From Okeania hirsuta (GTDB lineage: Bacteria > Cyanobacteriota > Cyanobacteriia > Cyanobacteriales > Microcoleaceae), in assembly GCF_003838195.1 (NCBI RefSeq), contig NZ_RCBY01000052.1, forward strand, positions 1-39,468: a stretch of 39,468 bases of DNA, written 5' to 3'. The notes under the pieces were generated by a model. The model made no database searches. It was not told the origin of the DNA and worked only from the letters and a program-made list of their open reading frames with translations. Of this stretch, positions 1 to 7,531 are shown in pieces. Position numbers and translations under genes: made by a program. The number at the start of each line of letters is the position of its first letter. Position 1 is the first letter of the stretch.

Positions 1-154
1 AATGATGAAATCCGAAAGTAGATATTTTTGGATAATTCTTTCCTCAATATATGTACAGTTTAAAATCTATTATCATTCTTGAATGTGCAACCCCATTCGT
101 CAAGTTGTTTCTATCCAGTAGTTAAATATGGCTGGTTTTCCGCTTACCGAATTT

Positions 155-1252
155 TTACGATGATTTTATTTGAGTTTTAAGTAGAACACTACCAGTAATT
201 GCCAATAGCATTCCCAAAATAGGTGATGGCTCTGGAATATCCTTAGTAGGCTTTTCTACTGGGTCCCAACCAATGACATCAAAGGCTAAAAGATCTAGAC
301 GAGTAACTATTCCCAACTCTCCAGGAGCAAGTGTTGGGTCTAGAATGCCTAGTCCTAAATTATCTTCCTAGTGACTCGCTTGACGACCATCACCAGAAAA
401 CCGACCAGTTGAAAAAGTACCCTCGCTAGTAACACCACCATCAATTGAGAAATACTTTTCCCTGGTATCTGCTGTCCAATCTAGCGCACCCTGGGCAAAG
501 CTTTCATCCGAATAGCGGTATAAATCTAGAGGACTGACAAATGTGAAGGCATTTCCAGGAAACAACATATCTCCAGCAGGCGGACTGTTAATATCCAAGA
601 TATCAACACCACTGATAAAGCCTAGTGCATGACCTATCTCATGAATAGCAATAGCCTCGAAATCAAATGTCTCTAAAGTAATTCCATCAGTGTTATCGAA
701 GTCGTATTCAAAATTACTGCTGAAAGTAATTTCTGCATCAAAATCACCAAATGTTTCTGGAGGTACAAAGAAACCTAAAGCTTTAGCATTTGCTGTGGTC
801 ATCCGAATTATAGAATTATTCTCACTCCCATCATTATCAAGATAAGGTGTCTCAAAATCAGGAGGGAAATTAGGATTATCAGAAGTCCGATTAATTAATA
901 AGTCAAAGGCTGGAATTGGCGGAAGGTTACTGACAGCTATAGTATCATAAGGTGAGGTAATGTCATTCAAAAGTGTATTCCAAACACTTGTATAATTAGT
1001 AAAAGCCATTGTAGAGAGAGCTCCGCCTAAAATATTTTCACCAAGGTCTTCAAAACCTGCATTGATGTTGACAGTGATATCATCTGTAAATTGACTCTCC
1101 CAAAAATCAGCAGCTTTCCGAAAACCAATATCTGCTTGCGTATTGTAAGTCGAAGTCAAATTGATAGTTAAAGCTCGTACCTCAGGCACTTTAACATATA
1201 GTGATACAACCGAACTTAGAACTGTTAGAGCTAGTAATCTACTATGTTTCAT
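155..1252 (-). pseudogene. Secreted PEP-CTERM metalloprotease, interrupted by in-frame TAG
   Basis: The first 294 codons encode a signal peptide (residues about 1-27) and a metzincin-like zinc site, HEIGHALGF, at residues 204-212. The frame meets TAG at 368-370 but continues open for 71 more codons to a TAA at 155-157. The read-through part reads LGLGILDPTLAPGELG and then DLLAFDVIGWD, the usual end of this cyanobacterial metalloprotease type, followed by a PEP-CTERM-like tail (IPEPSPILGMLLAI, then a basic end). The codon before TAG is His in a QASH context where Trp (TGG) is typical, so a single TGG to TAG change is the simplest explanation. As it stands the product would keep the catalytic motif but lose the conserved C-terminus and sorting tail. 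Sequencing error or read-through is possible. Family assignment is from recognised motifs. Confidence 0.8.
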
Positions 1253-1634
1253 ATTTAGAATTTTGGAGTTCTGAAATTATGAGCATCCAGTAAATGTAAA
1301 TGCACAAATTTAATTTTTTGCAGCATTTCTTTACTTATTGATGGATAAAATAGCAAACATTTTCCAGTCAGTGCAAGTGTTTTTACAGAGCTTCATCAAA
1401 ACAACATATTTCTCCCATCCATATATTTGCGGTTAAAAGTCTTACAGAATAAACATTCAAGTATAATTTAACTAAAAAAAATATTTAAAGATTTAATGAA
1501 GTTTGACTTAATTGCAGGGTTTAATCTTGACTTCTACTACCCTAAAATGTTACTTATGTAAGATTATTTATTGACGTTTGTACCCGATAGCTAATTGCTA
1601 CATCTCCAGAAATTGTTTGAGTCCCACTCAAATA
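1253..1634. other. Intergenic, no gene seen
   Basis: AT-rich spacer upstream of the metalloprotease gene. I see no convincing reading frame, RNA or long repeat. It presumably holds that gene's minus-strand promoter, which I cannot place. Confidence 0.4.
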
Positions 1635-1811
1635 CTTATAGAACCCATTTAAGTTCTCCTTACCTAATATCAGCCTTACATTTTCTTGGTTTAATCATGA
1701 TTGGCATAAATAGTTCTCACTCAACCACTATCTAGCCAGAAATTGCTCGATATACTAGCTACTTCAGAAGCTAATTTAGCTTGAATAAAAATGCCAAATA
1801 GGTTCTATAAG
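1635..1811. repeat. MITE-like element, TIR CTTATAGAACCCATTT
   Basis: A 177-bp stretch bounded by near-perfect terminal inverted repeats: CTTATAGAACCCATTT at the left and AAATAGGTTCTATAAG at the right (one mismatch over 16). No coding capacity. A second element with the same ends lies at 39115-39264. A short A/T-loop hairpin (GATAG/CTATC, 1826-1843) lies between this element and the end of map and may help terminate map. Confidence 0.65.
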
Positions 1812-1860
1812 TTCTAATTATTAAGATAGAAAAAAAACTATCACATCTATCACATGATAC

Positions 1861-2706
1861 CTAACAGCTAACTTGGGAGCGATCTGTTAAAATTTCATAA
1901 CCAGTATTTGTTACCAATACTGTATGCTCAAACTGAGCTGAAAGAGAATTATCAACAGTAACAGCAGTCCATTTATCGGATAAAATTCGTGTAAATCTAG
2001 AACCAGCATTCAGAATTGGTTCAATAGCTAAAGTCATACCTGCTCTGAGTTTCACATTTGGCAAACTTTTAGTTCGAGAGTTAAAAACAGAAGGTTCTTC
2101 GTGTAAATTTCTTCCCACACCGTGACCTGTAAATTCTTCGACTACACGAAAACCATTTGCTTCTACATGATCTTGAATAGCTCCTGCAAGATCGAGTAGA
2201 TAAGCACCAGCTTTGACTTGTTCGATACCTTTATACATTGCTTCTTCTGCTACACGAATTAGTTTGGCTGCTTCAGGAGCAACTTCAACTACGCCAATGG
2301 TAATACAAGAGTCTCCATGAAATTCTTGATAGTAAGCTCCTGTATCTACTTTTAAAACATCACCAACTCGAATAACTTTTTTCTTATTGGGAATGCCATG
2401 GACAACTTCGTTATTTATGCAAGCACAAATAGAGCCAGGAAAACCATGATAACCTTTAAAACTTGGCGTTGCCCCCATTTCTCGAATGCGTTTTTCTGCA
2501 TATGTATCTAGGTCAGCAGTTGTCATTCCTGGTTTAACAATCTGAGAAATTTCTTTGAGTACTGTTGCGACTATTTTACAGGATTGTCGCATAATTTCTA
2601 TTTCTCGTTGAGATTTAATTTCTATTCCTCGACGTTGTTTTTTCTTAACAGTAGGACGTGGCTTAGGTTTTGCGGGAGTTGCGAGTATATTACTAAAAAT
2701 GTTCAT
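1861..2706 (-). CDS. map: Methionine aminopeptidase, type I
   Basis: Removes the initiator methionine from nascent proteins in the cytoplasm, using two metal ions. The full pita-bread peptidase domain is present. Counting from the ATG at 2706, the expected ligands are D121 and D132 (in [14 protein letters not shown]), H195 (in GHGVGR), E229 (in AIEPIL) and E260 (in FEHTV); H103 lies in NNEVVHGIP. About 35 basic, proline-rich residues precede the domain, an N-terminal extension seen in some cyanobacterial MetAPs. The frame also opens at a TTG at 2718, four codons upstream. I prefer the ATG, but neither has a strong Shine-Dalgarno sequence. It stands alone, flanked by repeats. The family call is firm. 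Confidence 0.95.
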   Translation of the reverse strand: MNIFSNILATPAKPKPRPTVKKKQRRGIEIKSQREIEIMRQSCKIVATVLKEISQIVKPGMTTADLDTYAEKRIREMGATPSFKGYHGFPGSICACINNEVVHGIPNKKKVIRVGDVLKVDTGAYYQEFHGDSCITIGVVEVAPEAAKLIRVAEEAMYKGIEQVKAGAYLLDLAGAIQDHVEANGFRVVEEFTGHGVGRNLHEEPSVFNSRTKSLPNVKLRAGMTLAIEPILNAGSRFTRILSDKWTAVTVDNSLSAQFEHTVLVTNTGYEILTDRSQVSC

Positions 2707-3006
2707 GTTTTCTGACAAGTTGTTAACTAGCTATCAGCATTTTCTGTACCGAAACGCTTTTTAAATATTATCTATGACATCTTAAAGTCTAGGTAGAACT
2801 AAAGTCAAATGTCAAATTGATGCCTTGACTGAGACAAGATAAATTGAGAATATTTAAACTCTACTTGGAATTGGTAGATTGAGACTTTTTTTTGACTAAA
2901 ATATTATGAAATTATTGGTTTACTAGTGCAGGATGGCGGAAATAACTAACCAGTTAAAAAAGGTTCAAAAGCTTGTACAATAACCTTTCTTCCCTTCTGC
3001 CTTCTG

Positions 3007-3063
3007 CTATCCTAGATAACTAAAGCTATCCTAGATAACTAAAGCTATTCTAGATAACTAAAG
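3007..3063. repeat. Three tandem copies of a 19-bp unit
   Basis: The unit CTATCCTAGATAACTAAAG occurs three times head to tail, with one C-to-T change in the third copy. It sits in the map upstream spacer (2719-3501), which otherwise holds only repeats. Confidence 0.85.
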
Positions 3064-3105
3064 CCTTCTGCCTTTTTGCACTAGCTTTTTTTGATGATAT
3101 CTACA

Positions 3106-3234
3106 AGACTTACGCATAACCACCACATATACTAGGGGCGTTAACGATAGTTATGCGCCAGCTTTCGGCCGTTTGCTTCGCATACTTCGTAACGCCCCTA
3201 CAGATGGTGTATAATTTCTATTTTGCGTAAGTCC
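3106..3234. repeat. MITE-like element, TIR (A/G)GACTTACGCA, copy 1
   Basis: A 129-bp element with 11-bp terminal inverted repeats, AGACTTACGCA and TGCGTAAGTCC. Its core contains an inverted GGGGCGTTA...TAACGCCCC segment. Related copies lie at 14904-15016 and 20799-20931. Non-coding, presumably mobilised in trans. Confidence 0.75.
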
Positions 3235-3254
3235 CGATCTACTCAGAATTTTTA

Positions 3255-3500
3255 ATACTGCAAATTTCAGGATCGTGAGGTACAGTTTAAGACTAATCTA
3301 TAATTTTTATTCATTTGTTTGTTGTTCCCTATTCCCTATTCCCTCACAAGAGTGCACATTCCCTCTCTTGGTCAGCATTCCCTTATGTCTGACGCCGACG
3401 TGGGATCTGACAGCTTGCGTCTGTCGCCGACGCGGGGTCGCACCGCTGTTCCCTAAAAGCATAAAACTTTGTACCTTATTAACTCGAAAACTGCTGTAAT
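3255..3500. repeat. Inverted-repeat element ending in ACTGC...GAGGTAC, with embedded modular repeat
   Basis: The left end (ACTGC, then GTGAGGTACAG) and right end (GTACCTTATTAACTCG, then ACTGCTGTAAT) are imperfect inverted repeats, the same ends as the elements at 4057-4177 and 24010-24159. The core holds TTCCCTA heptamers and the GC-rich module at 3346-3447. The open plus-strand frame here is a translation of these repeats, not a gene. Confidence 0.55.
3346..3447. repeat. GC-rich modular repeat (2 x 19 + 2 x 32 nt)
   Basis: Two 19-nt units ending TTCCCT (the second is CTCTTGGTCAGCATTCCCT) are followed by two 32-nt GC-rich units ending in an ACAGCT/ACCGCT-type motif. ATTCCCT heptamers lie before the second 19-nt unit and GTTCCCT follows the module. 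Other copies are at 4902-5003 and 9613-9663. Each 32-nt unit can form a 5-bp stem (ATGTC/GACGT in the first, GCGTC/GACGC in the second). Confidence 0.75.
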
Positions 3501-3501
3501 T

Positions 3502-3816
3502 CTATGATTCTACTGTAGTTGTATTTGATTCTGTATTTTGCTTGGGTTTCTTTTTATTAAATAAGCCACTCATAATAATACCTGTTACTAACATCCAGAT
3601 CAATCCGATACCATTTAGGAGTACATAAAAAGGTTTAATGTCTTCTCCAAGATATTCGGCTTCGTGAATTACCATTAAAATATGTGCCTGGTCTCTGGAT
3701 AAACCAAACCAATTTCTACCAAGTCGGTAAGCTACTCCTGTAATGACAGTGACAAATAATGGTAGAAAAACTATTGGGGCTACTATTCTATGTAATTTAC
3801 GGAATGTTTGTTTCAT
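3502..3816 (-). CDS. Small membrane protein, PepSY-associated TM type
   Basis: A 104-residue protein with two predicted membrane helices. The first, at about residues 11-31, follows the basic start MKQTFRKLHR and reads IVAPIVFLPLFVTVITG. The second, at about 63-85, is in the segment YVLLNGIGLIWMLVTGIIMSG. The helices flank a short loop containing HEAEYLGEDIKP, and a charged Thr/Ser-rich tail ends the protein. The KLHR...P...TG pattern resembles PepSY-associated transmembrane proteins common in cyanobacteria; the function is unknown. AAGGAA upstream of the ATG is a good ribosome-binding site. The gene is isolated between repeat elements. Confidence 0.75.
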   Translation of the reverse strand: MKQTFRKLHRIVAPIVFLPLFVTVITGVAYRLGRNWFGLSRDQAHILMVIHEAEYLGEDIKPFYVLLNGIGLIWMLVTGIIMSGLFNKKKPKQNTESNTTTVES

Positions 3817-3916
3817 AATTTCCTTTAAAGTTTAAAGTTACCAGTAATGAAGTAAAGTGGAATATTTAACGGTTTGCTTGATTGTATTTTTTTCTAGAAG
3901 CAAGGCTATCACATAC

Positions 3917-4038
3917 TACTGGACTGACACAGCTAATTTTGTGCATTAGAAAATGGGGGGATGGGGTGATGGGGAGATGGGGTGATGGGGTGATTATGAA
4001 AAAAGCTAATGCACCATTTAAGCTGTGTCGGTCCACTA
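3917..4038. repeat. MITE-like element with 33-bp TIRs and GATGGGGT core
   Basis: Long imperfect terminal inverted repeats start TACTGGACTGACACAGCT and end AGCTGTGTCGGTCCACTA; both arms continue inward with GTGCATTAG/CTAATGCAC. The core (about 3953-3994) is an 8-bp GATGGGGT array, a departure from the 7-bp period seen elsewhere. The open frames on both strands here are shadows of the repeat. Confidence 0.75.
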
Positions 4039-4056
4039 CAATAATTGAATGCTGCA

Positions 4057-4177
4057 TTTTTACAGCACTTTTTAGGGAGCGTGAGGTATAGTTTTAAGAT
4101 TAATCTTTTTTTCCCTACTCCCTACTCCCTAAAGTCCTAAAATTTTGTACCTCATCAACTCCAAAACTGCTGTAAAA
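4057..4177. repeat. Inverted-repeat element TTTTACAGCA...TGCTGTAAAA
   Basis: A 121-bp element with ends TTTTACAGCACTTTTTAGGG and CCAAAACTGCTGTAAAA and subterminal GTGAGGTA/GTACCTCAT. The core carries a CTACTCC heptamer array. Same family as 3255-3500 and 24010-24159. It lies 18 bp from the preceding element, so 3817-4202 is almost wholly repeat DNA. Confidence 0.75.
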
Positions 4178-4202
4178 TCTTCAAAGCATTGTCCAATTTA
4201 CT

Positions 4203-4640
4203 CTAAGGATTTAACTTTCTAATAAATTCTAGAGGTAAACCATCACAGTCAGCAATAAAAGCAACTTCATAAACATTATTTCCAATCATTTGTTGAGTAG
4301 GCTCTAAAAGAATTTTCAATGGTTGAAACATTTCTGGTTGTGCTGCTGCTATAGCATCAAATTGTTGTTTTAAATCATTTAACCAACTAGGTAAATCTGT
4401 AGTATTTTGAGTCAAATCAAATGATAAATGATAATATCCAACATAATGCTCATCCCCAAAAGCATCAGGTGCAGGTTTTGGCTGAGGAATTTCAATCAGT
4501 TCAATTCTGCCATTTAATCCCTCCATCCAACAAGCTAAAGTATAGCCTGTAGTAAAGCGTTCGCAGACCGTAAAACCTAGTTTTTCATAGAAAGCGATCG
4601 CTCGATGAATATTGGCTGTCCGAATCGAGGCATGGTGCAT
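4203..4640 (-). CDS. VOC (glyoxalase/dioxygenase superfamily) protein
   Basis: A 145-residue single-domain protein of the vicinal oxygen chelate fold. It begins MHHASIRTANIHRAIAFYEK, the usual first beta-alpha unit with an N-terminal His, and ends with GNNVYEVAFIADCDGLPLEFI, the usual last strand with an acidic metal-ligand position. Length is typical for lactoylglutathione-lyase-like proteins. The substrate cannot be read from sequence: glyoxalase I activity is possible, but many VOC proteins do other things. Isolated gene. A HIP1 octamer lies inside the coding region near 4594. Confidence 0.85.
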   Translation of the reverse strand: MHHASIRTANIHRAIAFYEKLGFTVCERFTTGYTLACWMEGLNGRIELIEIPQPKPAPDAFGDEHYVGYYHLSFDLTQNTTDLPSWLNDLKQQFDAIAAAQPEMFQPLKILLEPTQQMIGNNVYEVAFIADCDGLPLEFIRKLNP

Positions 4641-4901
4641 TCTAGTTTAATATTTTTAACCTGATTTTCAGTATTAATTTTACAGTAAATAGAACTCAGC
4701 TAAGACTAATTTATTTTGGCAATAAATAAGGATAACTTTTCAAGAGAAAAGGGAAAGACTTTTCAGCTATCAACCCTATTCAATCAATCAATATTTATAA
4801 ATCATTTATAAATGCTAGACCTCTTGCAAAAGTTTTAATTAAATCAATTCAAGATATTAAATCAACAATTTCACCTCCCTATTCCCTATTCCCTATTCTC
4901 T

Positions 4902-5003
4902 CTCTTGGTGCGCGTTCCCTCTCTTGGTCAGCATTCCCTTGCGACTGGCGTCGTCGCGGGGTCTGACCGCTTGCGTCTGTCGCCGACGCGGGGTCGCACC
5001 GCT
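4902..5003. repeat. GC-rich modular repeat (2 x 19 + 2 x 32 nt)
   Basis: The units CTCTTGGTGCGCGTTCCCT and CTCTTGGTCAGCATTCCCT are followed by two 32-nt units, the first with stem GCGAC/GTCGC and the second with GCGTC/GACGC, both ending ACCGCT. It is embedded in an ATTCCCT heptamer array (4876-4897 and 5004-5010). It is the main content of the 4641-5045 spacer. Confidence 0.8.
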
Positions 5004-5045
5004 ATTCCCTATTGCCTGACTTCCGCAAGAAGTCTGCGGAATAGT

Positions 5046-5570
5046 TTATTCAAACAATCGAAAATAGGGATATCGAACGGGTACTCCTGCTTCTTTGTCC
5101 AACTGAAAATTGATTACTTCCCAGCAAGGCTCATCCTTGGGGTCGGGACTAAATTCTACAGGTAAACCATAAAGTTTGGGCTTACAGGAAGAGTCAGAGT
5201 TAGAACGCCAAGGGGTACTACGTTCCAAATAGGTACTAACCAACTCCTGATATCTTTGAGCAATAATCAAACGAGTGGCTCTATATCCTTCAGTATAAAG
5301 TCGATCCAGCGCTTCATGGATTTCAAACCTAATACCATCGGGATGAGTATGTTGCCGATACCACTCATCGTTCCATAGACGCCAGTGACGGCCAGACTGA
5401 AGATGACACAACTTACCAGTATTTGGGTCAACCTCAAAAGCTCCGTGACGAGGACATAAATACGTATCTGTCAAGGTGAGAGCTGGTATGGTCTGGCGAC
5501 AGTGAGGACACTGAATTTCAGGGCCAAACATTGGGTATTGGAGGGCAGAATTGATAGAGGATTGGGTCAT
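5046..5570 (-). CDS. TIGR02652-type cyanobacterial zinc-ribbon protein
   Basis: A 174-residue soluble protein. Residues about 18-44 contain CPHCRQTIPAL and CPRHGAFEVDP, a four-ligand Cys/His zinc-ribbon-like motif. The rest (HWRLWNDEWYRQHTHPDG, then a helical middle, then PRYPYFRLFE-like ending) matches my memory of TIGR02652, a conserved cyanobacterial family of unknown function. Length is normal. The ATG at 5570 follows a spacer with no strong ribosome-binding site. It faces the gamma-carbonic-anhydrase-like gene divergently, with about 316 bp between them. Confidence 0.8.
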   Translation of the reverse strand: MTQSSINSALQYPMFGPEIQCPHCRQTIPALTLTDTYLCPRHGAFEVDPNTGKLCHLQSGRHWRLWNDEWYRQHTHPDGIRFEIHEALDRLYTEGYRATRLIIAQRYQELVSTYLERSTPWRSNSDSSCKPKLYGLPVEFSPDPKDEPCWEVINFQLDKEAGVPVRYPYFRLFE

Positions 5571-5886
5571 AGTTTCTAGAGAGCTGTGGTGACTTAATTA
5601 TAGTTAGCTTGGTTAAAGAATCTGAGCTAAATAGCTACAGGATAGTTACTAAAGTACTACATCAAACTCTTAACCTACATTATGGGGTAGAGAATTTGTG
5701 ATGTTTCAACCAGGAGTCAGGAGTTAAATATTTTTTAGCCTATGGCAAGGAACGGGTTGATTAGGATATGGACTAATGATGAATCTTAGATTAGGTAATG
5801 TTTTTCCCACTGTTTCCTCTTGCCTGTTGCCTGTTGCCTGCTATAAAATTCCGATTAAGCAAACATCACTAATATTAACGAAGATC
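5571..5886. other. Divergent intergenic region with heptamer array
   Basis: A 316-bp spacer between two divergent genes. A GCCTGTT heptamer array lies at about 5820-5840, in the stretch that could be read as an N-terminal extension of the downstream gene. Promoters for both genes should be here; I cannot fix them. Confidence 0.4.
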
Positions 5887-6414
5887 ATGTCAAATCAGCC
5901 CTCTTTTTGGCCTCCTCCAGATTTATCCCAAGCTGCTTTTGTGGCAGATAACGCTGTAGTTATGGGTGTTGTGGAAGTAGGAGTGGGAGCTAGTATTTGG
6001 TATGGGACTGTTGTCCGAGGGGATGTAGAACGGATCGTGATTGGGAACCATAGTAATGTCCAAGATGGGGCAGTGCTTCATGGAGACCCTGGTTTAGTAA
6101 CTGTTTTGGAAGATCATGTGACAATTGGACATCGAGCTGTGATTCACTCAGCTCATATAGAAAAAGGTTGTTTGATTGGTATTGGAGCTGTAATTTTGGA
6201 TGGTGTACGGGTAGGGGCAGGTAGTATTGTGGGAGCTGGGTCTATTGTCACTAAGGATATACCGCCATTGTCTCTGGTGGTAGGAGTACCGGCGAAAAAA
6301 GTTAGGGATATTTCAGAGTCAGAGGCTGCTAATTTAATTGAACACGCTCAACGTTATGAAAAGTTAGCTTTAGTCCACGCTGGCAAGGGAACTGATGTTG
6401 GATTTACCAAGTGA
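5887..6414 (+). CDS. Gamma-carbonic anhydrase-like left-handed beta-helix protein
   Basis: A 175-residue hexapeptide-repeat protein of the gamma-carbonic anhydrase/YrdA group, normally a trimer with zinc at subunit interfaces. Three His positions match the metal ligands: VLHGDPG, then GHRAVIHS, which supplies two. Repeats of the type (I/V)GxGxxV continue through VGAGSIVGAGSIV, and the C-terminus is a helix. Whether it hydrates CO2 or has another role is not decidable here. I place the start at the internal ATG (5887) because the upstream 37 codons, which open at 5776, run through a GCCTGTT heptamer array and look non-homologous, while MSNQPSFWPPPDLSQAAFV is a family-like start. Confidence 0.85.
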   Translation: MSNQPSFWPPPDLSQAAFVADNAVVMGVVEVGVGASIWYGTVVRGDVERIVIGNHSNVQDGAVLHGDPGLVTVLEDHVTIGHRAVIHSAHIEKGCLIGIGAVILDGVRVGAGSIVGAGSIVTKDIPPLSLVVGVPAKKVRDISESEAANLIEHAQRYEKLALVHAGKGTDVGFTK

Positions 6415-6432
6415 AGTCAAAAGTGTATTTGA

Positions 6433-6697
6433 AGTCAAAAGTCAAAAGTCAAAAGTCAAAAGTGAATTGAAGCTGATAAGTAGTCAAGCAAAATTAATTG
6501 TATATTTGATGGTCAGGTTAAATAGGTAAGAAAAATTATTTTTAGATCGACTGCTCAAGGACACAAATGTATTTTATCAAAATAATTTGGTCGTGCAACC
6601 CTGGCTTTTAAGGGGAAATATTTTTGGAGCTTTGCTAAAATTCCCGTTACAAAAATCACTTTTAACTTCTGACTTCTGACTTTTGACTTCTGACTTC
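6433..6697. repeat. Inverted pair of heptamer arrays
   Basis: GTCAAAA repeats at 6433-6463 face ACTTCTG/ACTTTTG repeats at 6665-6697, which are complementary in inverted orientation, so the stretch could fold into a long stem. It fills most of the 384-bp spacer before psbY. The psbY promoter probably lies in 6700-6785. Confidence 0.65.
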
Positions 6698-6798
6698 GTT
6701 AATCCCTATTCCCTATTCAAATTTTGCTCAAAAAACTTAATTTTAGATTAAGATTATAAGAAATGATAAATCTTTAAAAATCTTTAGGAGGGGAGTAA

Positions 6799-6924
6799 AT
6801 GGAATTTGACTTTCGTTTGTTAATTGTTCTATTACCTATAATTGCTGCTGGTGGTTGGGCAGTTTACAATATTGGGGCTGTAGCCATTCAACAAATCCAA
6901 AAGTTCTTAAACAAAGAAGCTTAG
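6799..6924 (+). CDS. psbY: Photosystem II protein PsbY
   Basis: A 41-residue single-span thylakoid membrane protein at the edge of photosystem II, near cytochrome b559. The sequence [19 protein letters not shown] followed by [15 protein letters not shown] is a recognisable PsbY: an acidic lumenal start, one helix (about residues 7-25) and an amphipathic, Gln-rich end. Length is normal for cyanobacterial PsbY. AGGAGGGGAG at 6786-6795 is a very strong ribosome-binding site. A perfect hairpin follows the stop codon. It is a monocistronic gene. Confidence 0.95.
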   Translation: MEFDFRLLIVLLPIIAAGGWAVYNIGAVAIQQIQKFLNKEA

Positions 6925-6950
6925 ATTCAACCTCAGCTCTTTGCTAAAAA

Positions 6951-6984
6951 ACCGACTGTTTCTTACACTCAGACAACAGTCGGT
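6951..6984 (+). terminator. psbY terminator hairpin
   Basis: A perfect 10-bp stem, ACCGACTGTT at 6951-6960 and AACAGTCGGT at 6975-6984, with a 14-nt loop, starting 26 nt after the psbY stop. The downstream tract ATTTCTATTTATT is T-rich and the upstream arm is preceded by A residues, consistent with intrinsic termination. Confidence 0.8.
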
Positions 6985-6996
6985 ATTTCTATTTAT

Positions 6997-7101
6997 TAGA
7001 CATCTCCTTCAAAAGAGGGAGTAAGGAGTAGGGAGTAGGGGGAAAGAATTGAGAATTTATGTGGGGTAATTGATTTTATTTTTTATTATTGGAGATGTCT
7101 A
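6997..7101. repeat. MITE-like element, TIR TAGACATCTCC
   Basis: 105 bp bounded by perfect 11-bp inverted repeats TAGACATCTCC and GGAGATGTCTA. The core includes GGAGTAGG-type arrays. Related ends occur at 9540-9688 (a complete element), near 7253 and 26758 (single ends), and at 39438, where a copy runs off the window. Confidence 0.7.
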
Positions 7102-7285
7102 TTAGACATAGGCGTGAAAAAGATATAGACTTTTTGTAAAAGTAGGGAATAGAAAATAGGGAACGGCGGATATGGAAAGATTTTTTTAGGAAAAAAACAC
7201 GGAAAATGATTTTTTGAGTTATTACACTCTAGTTTATAGCAAATAAAGGGCAAGTTTATTTTCTGGAGATATCTATTAATTTGTA

Positions 7286-7497
7286 AGCATTTCCTCCGGA
7301 ATGCTGTGCAAACAGCCGTCAGCTATCAGCTATTACTTTTAGTTTACGATCAAAGCTTTATTAATTGTCTTACTACAAAAGTTGGCTCCCTTGCTCTTAA
7401 AGTCTATATTAATTTAAACACTGTCCTTAAGGAGAGAGTCTTGTTGCTGATAGCTGACAGCTAATAGCTGTTTGCGCAGCATGACCTAGGAAATGCT
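7286..7497. repeat. MITE-like element with about 45-bp TIRs
   Basis: A 212-bp element. The left arm AGCATTTCCTCCGGAATGCT continues with GTGCAAACAGC and CAGCTATCAG; the right arm is its imperfect complement (CTGATAGCTGACAGCTAATA, then GCGCAGCATGACCTAGGAAATGCT). The core stretch GCTATTACTTTTAGTTTACG is repeated in diverged form near 25366. It ends 35 bp before the antiporter start, so the antiporter promoter lies inside or beside it. Confidence 0.75.
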
Positions 7498-7531
7498 GAC
7501 ATTAATTTTATGCAAAATTTAGGGGTAATAT

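Noticed and set aside
3007-3063. Possible CRISPR array
   Set aside because: The 19-bp units are directly adjacent without spacers, and there are no cas genes in the window.
3275-3499. 74-codon plus-strand frame
   Set aside because: It is a translation of an inverted-repeat element and the GC-rich module.
5776-5886. N-terminal 37-codon extension of the gamma-carbonic-anhydrase-like protein
   Set aside because: It includes a GCCTGTT heptamer array and lacks homology to the family start; the internal ATG at 5887 is preferred.
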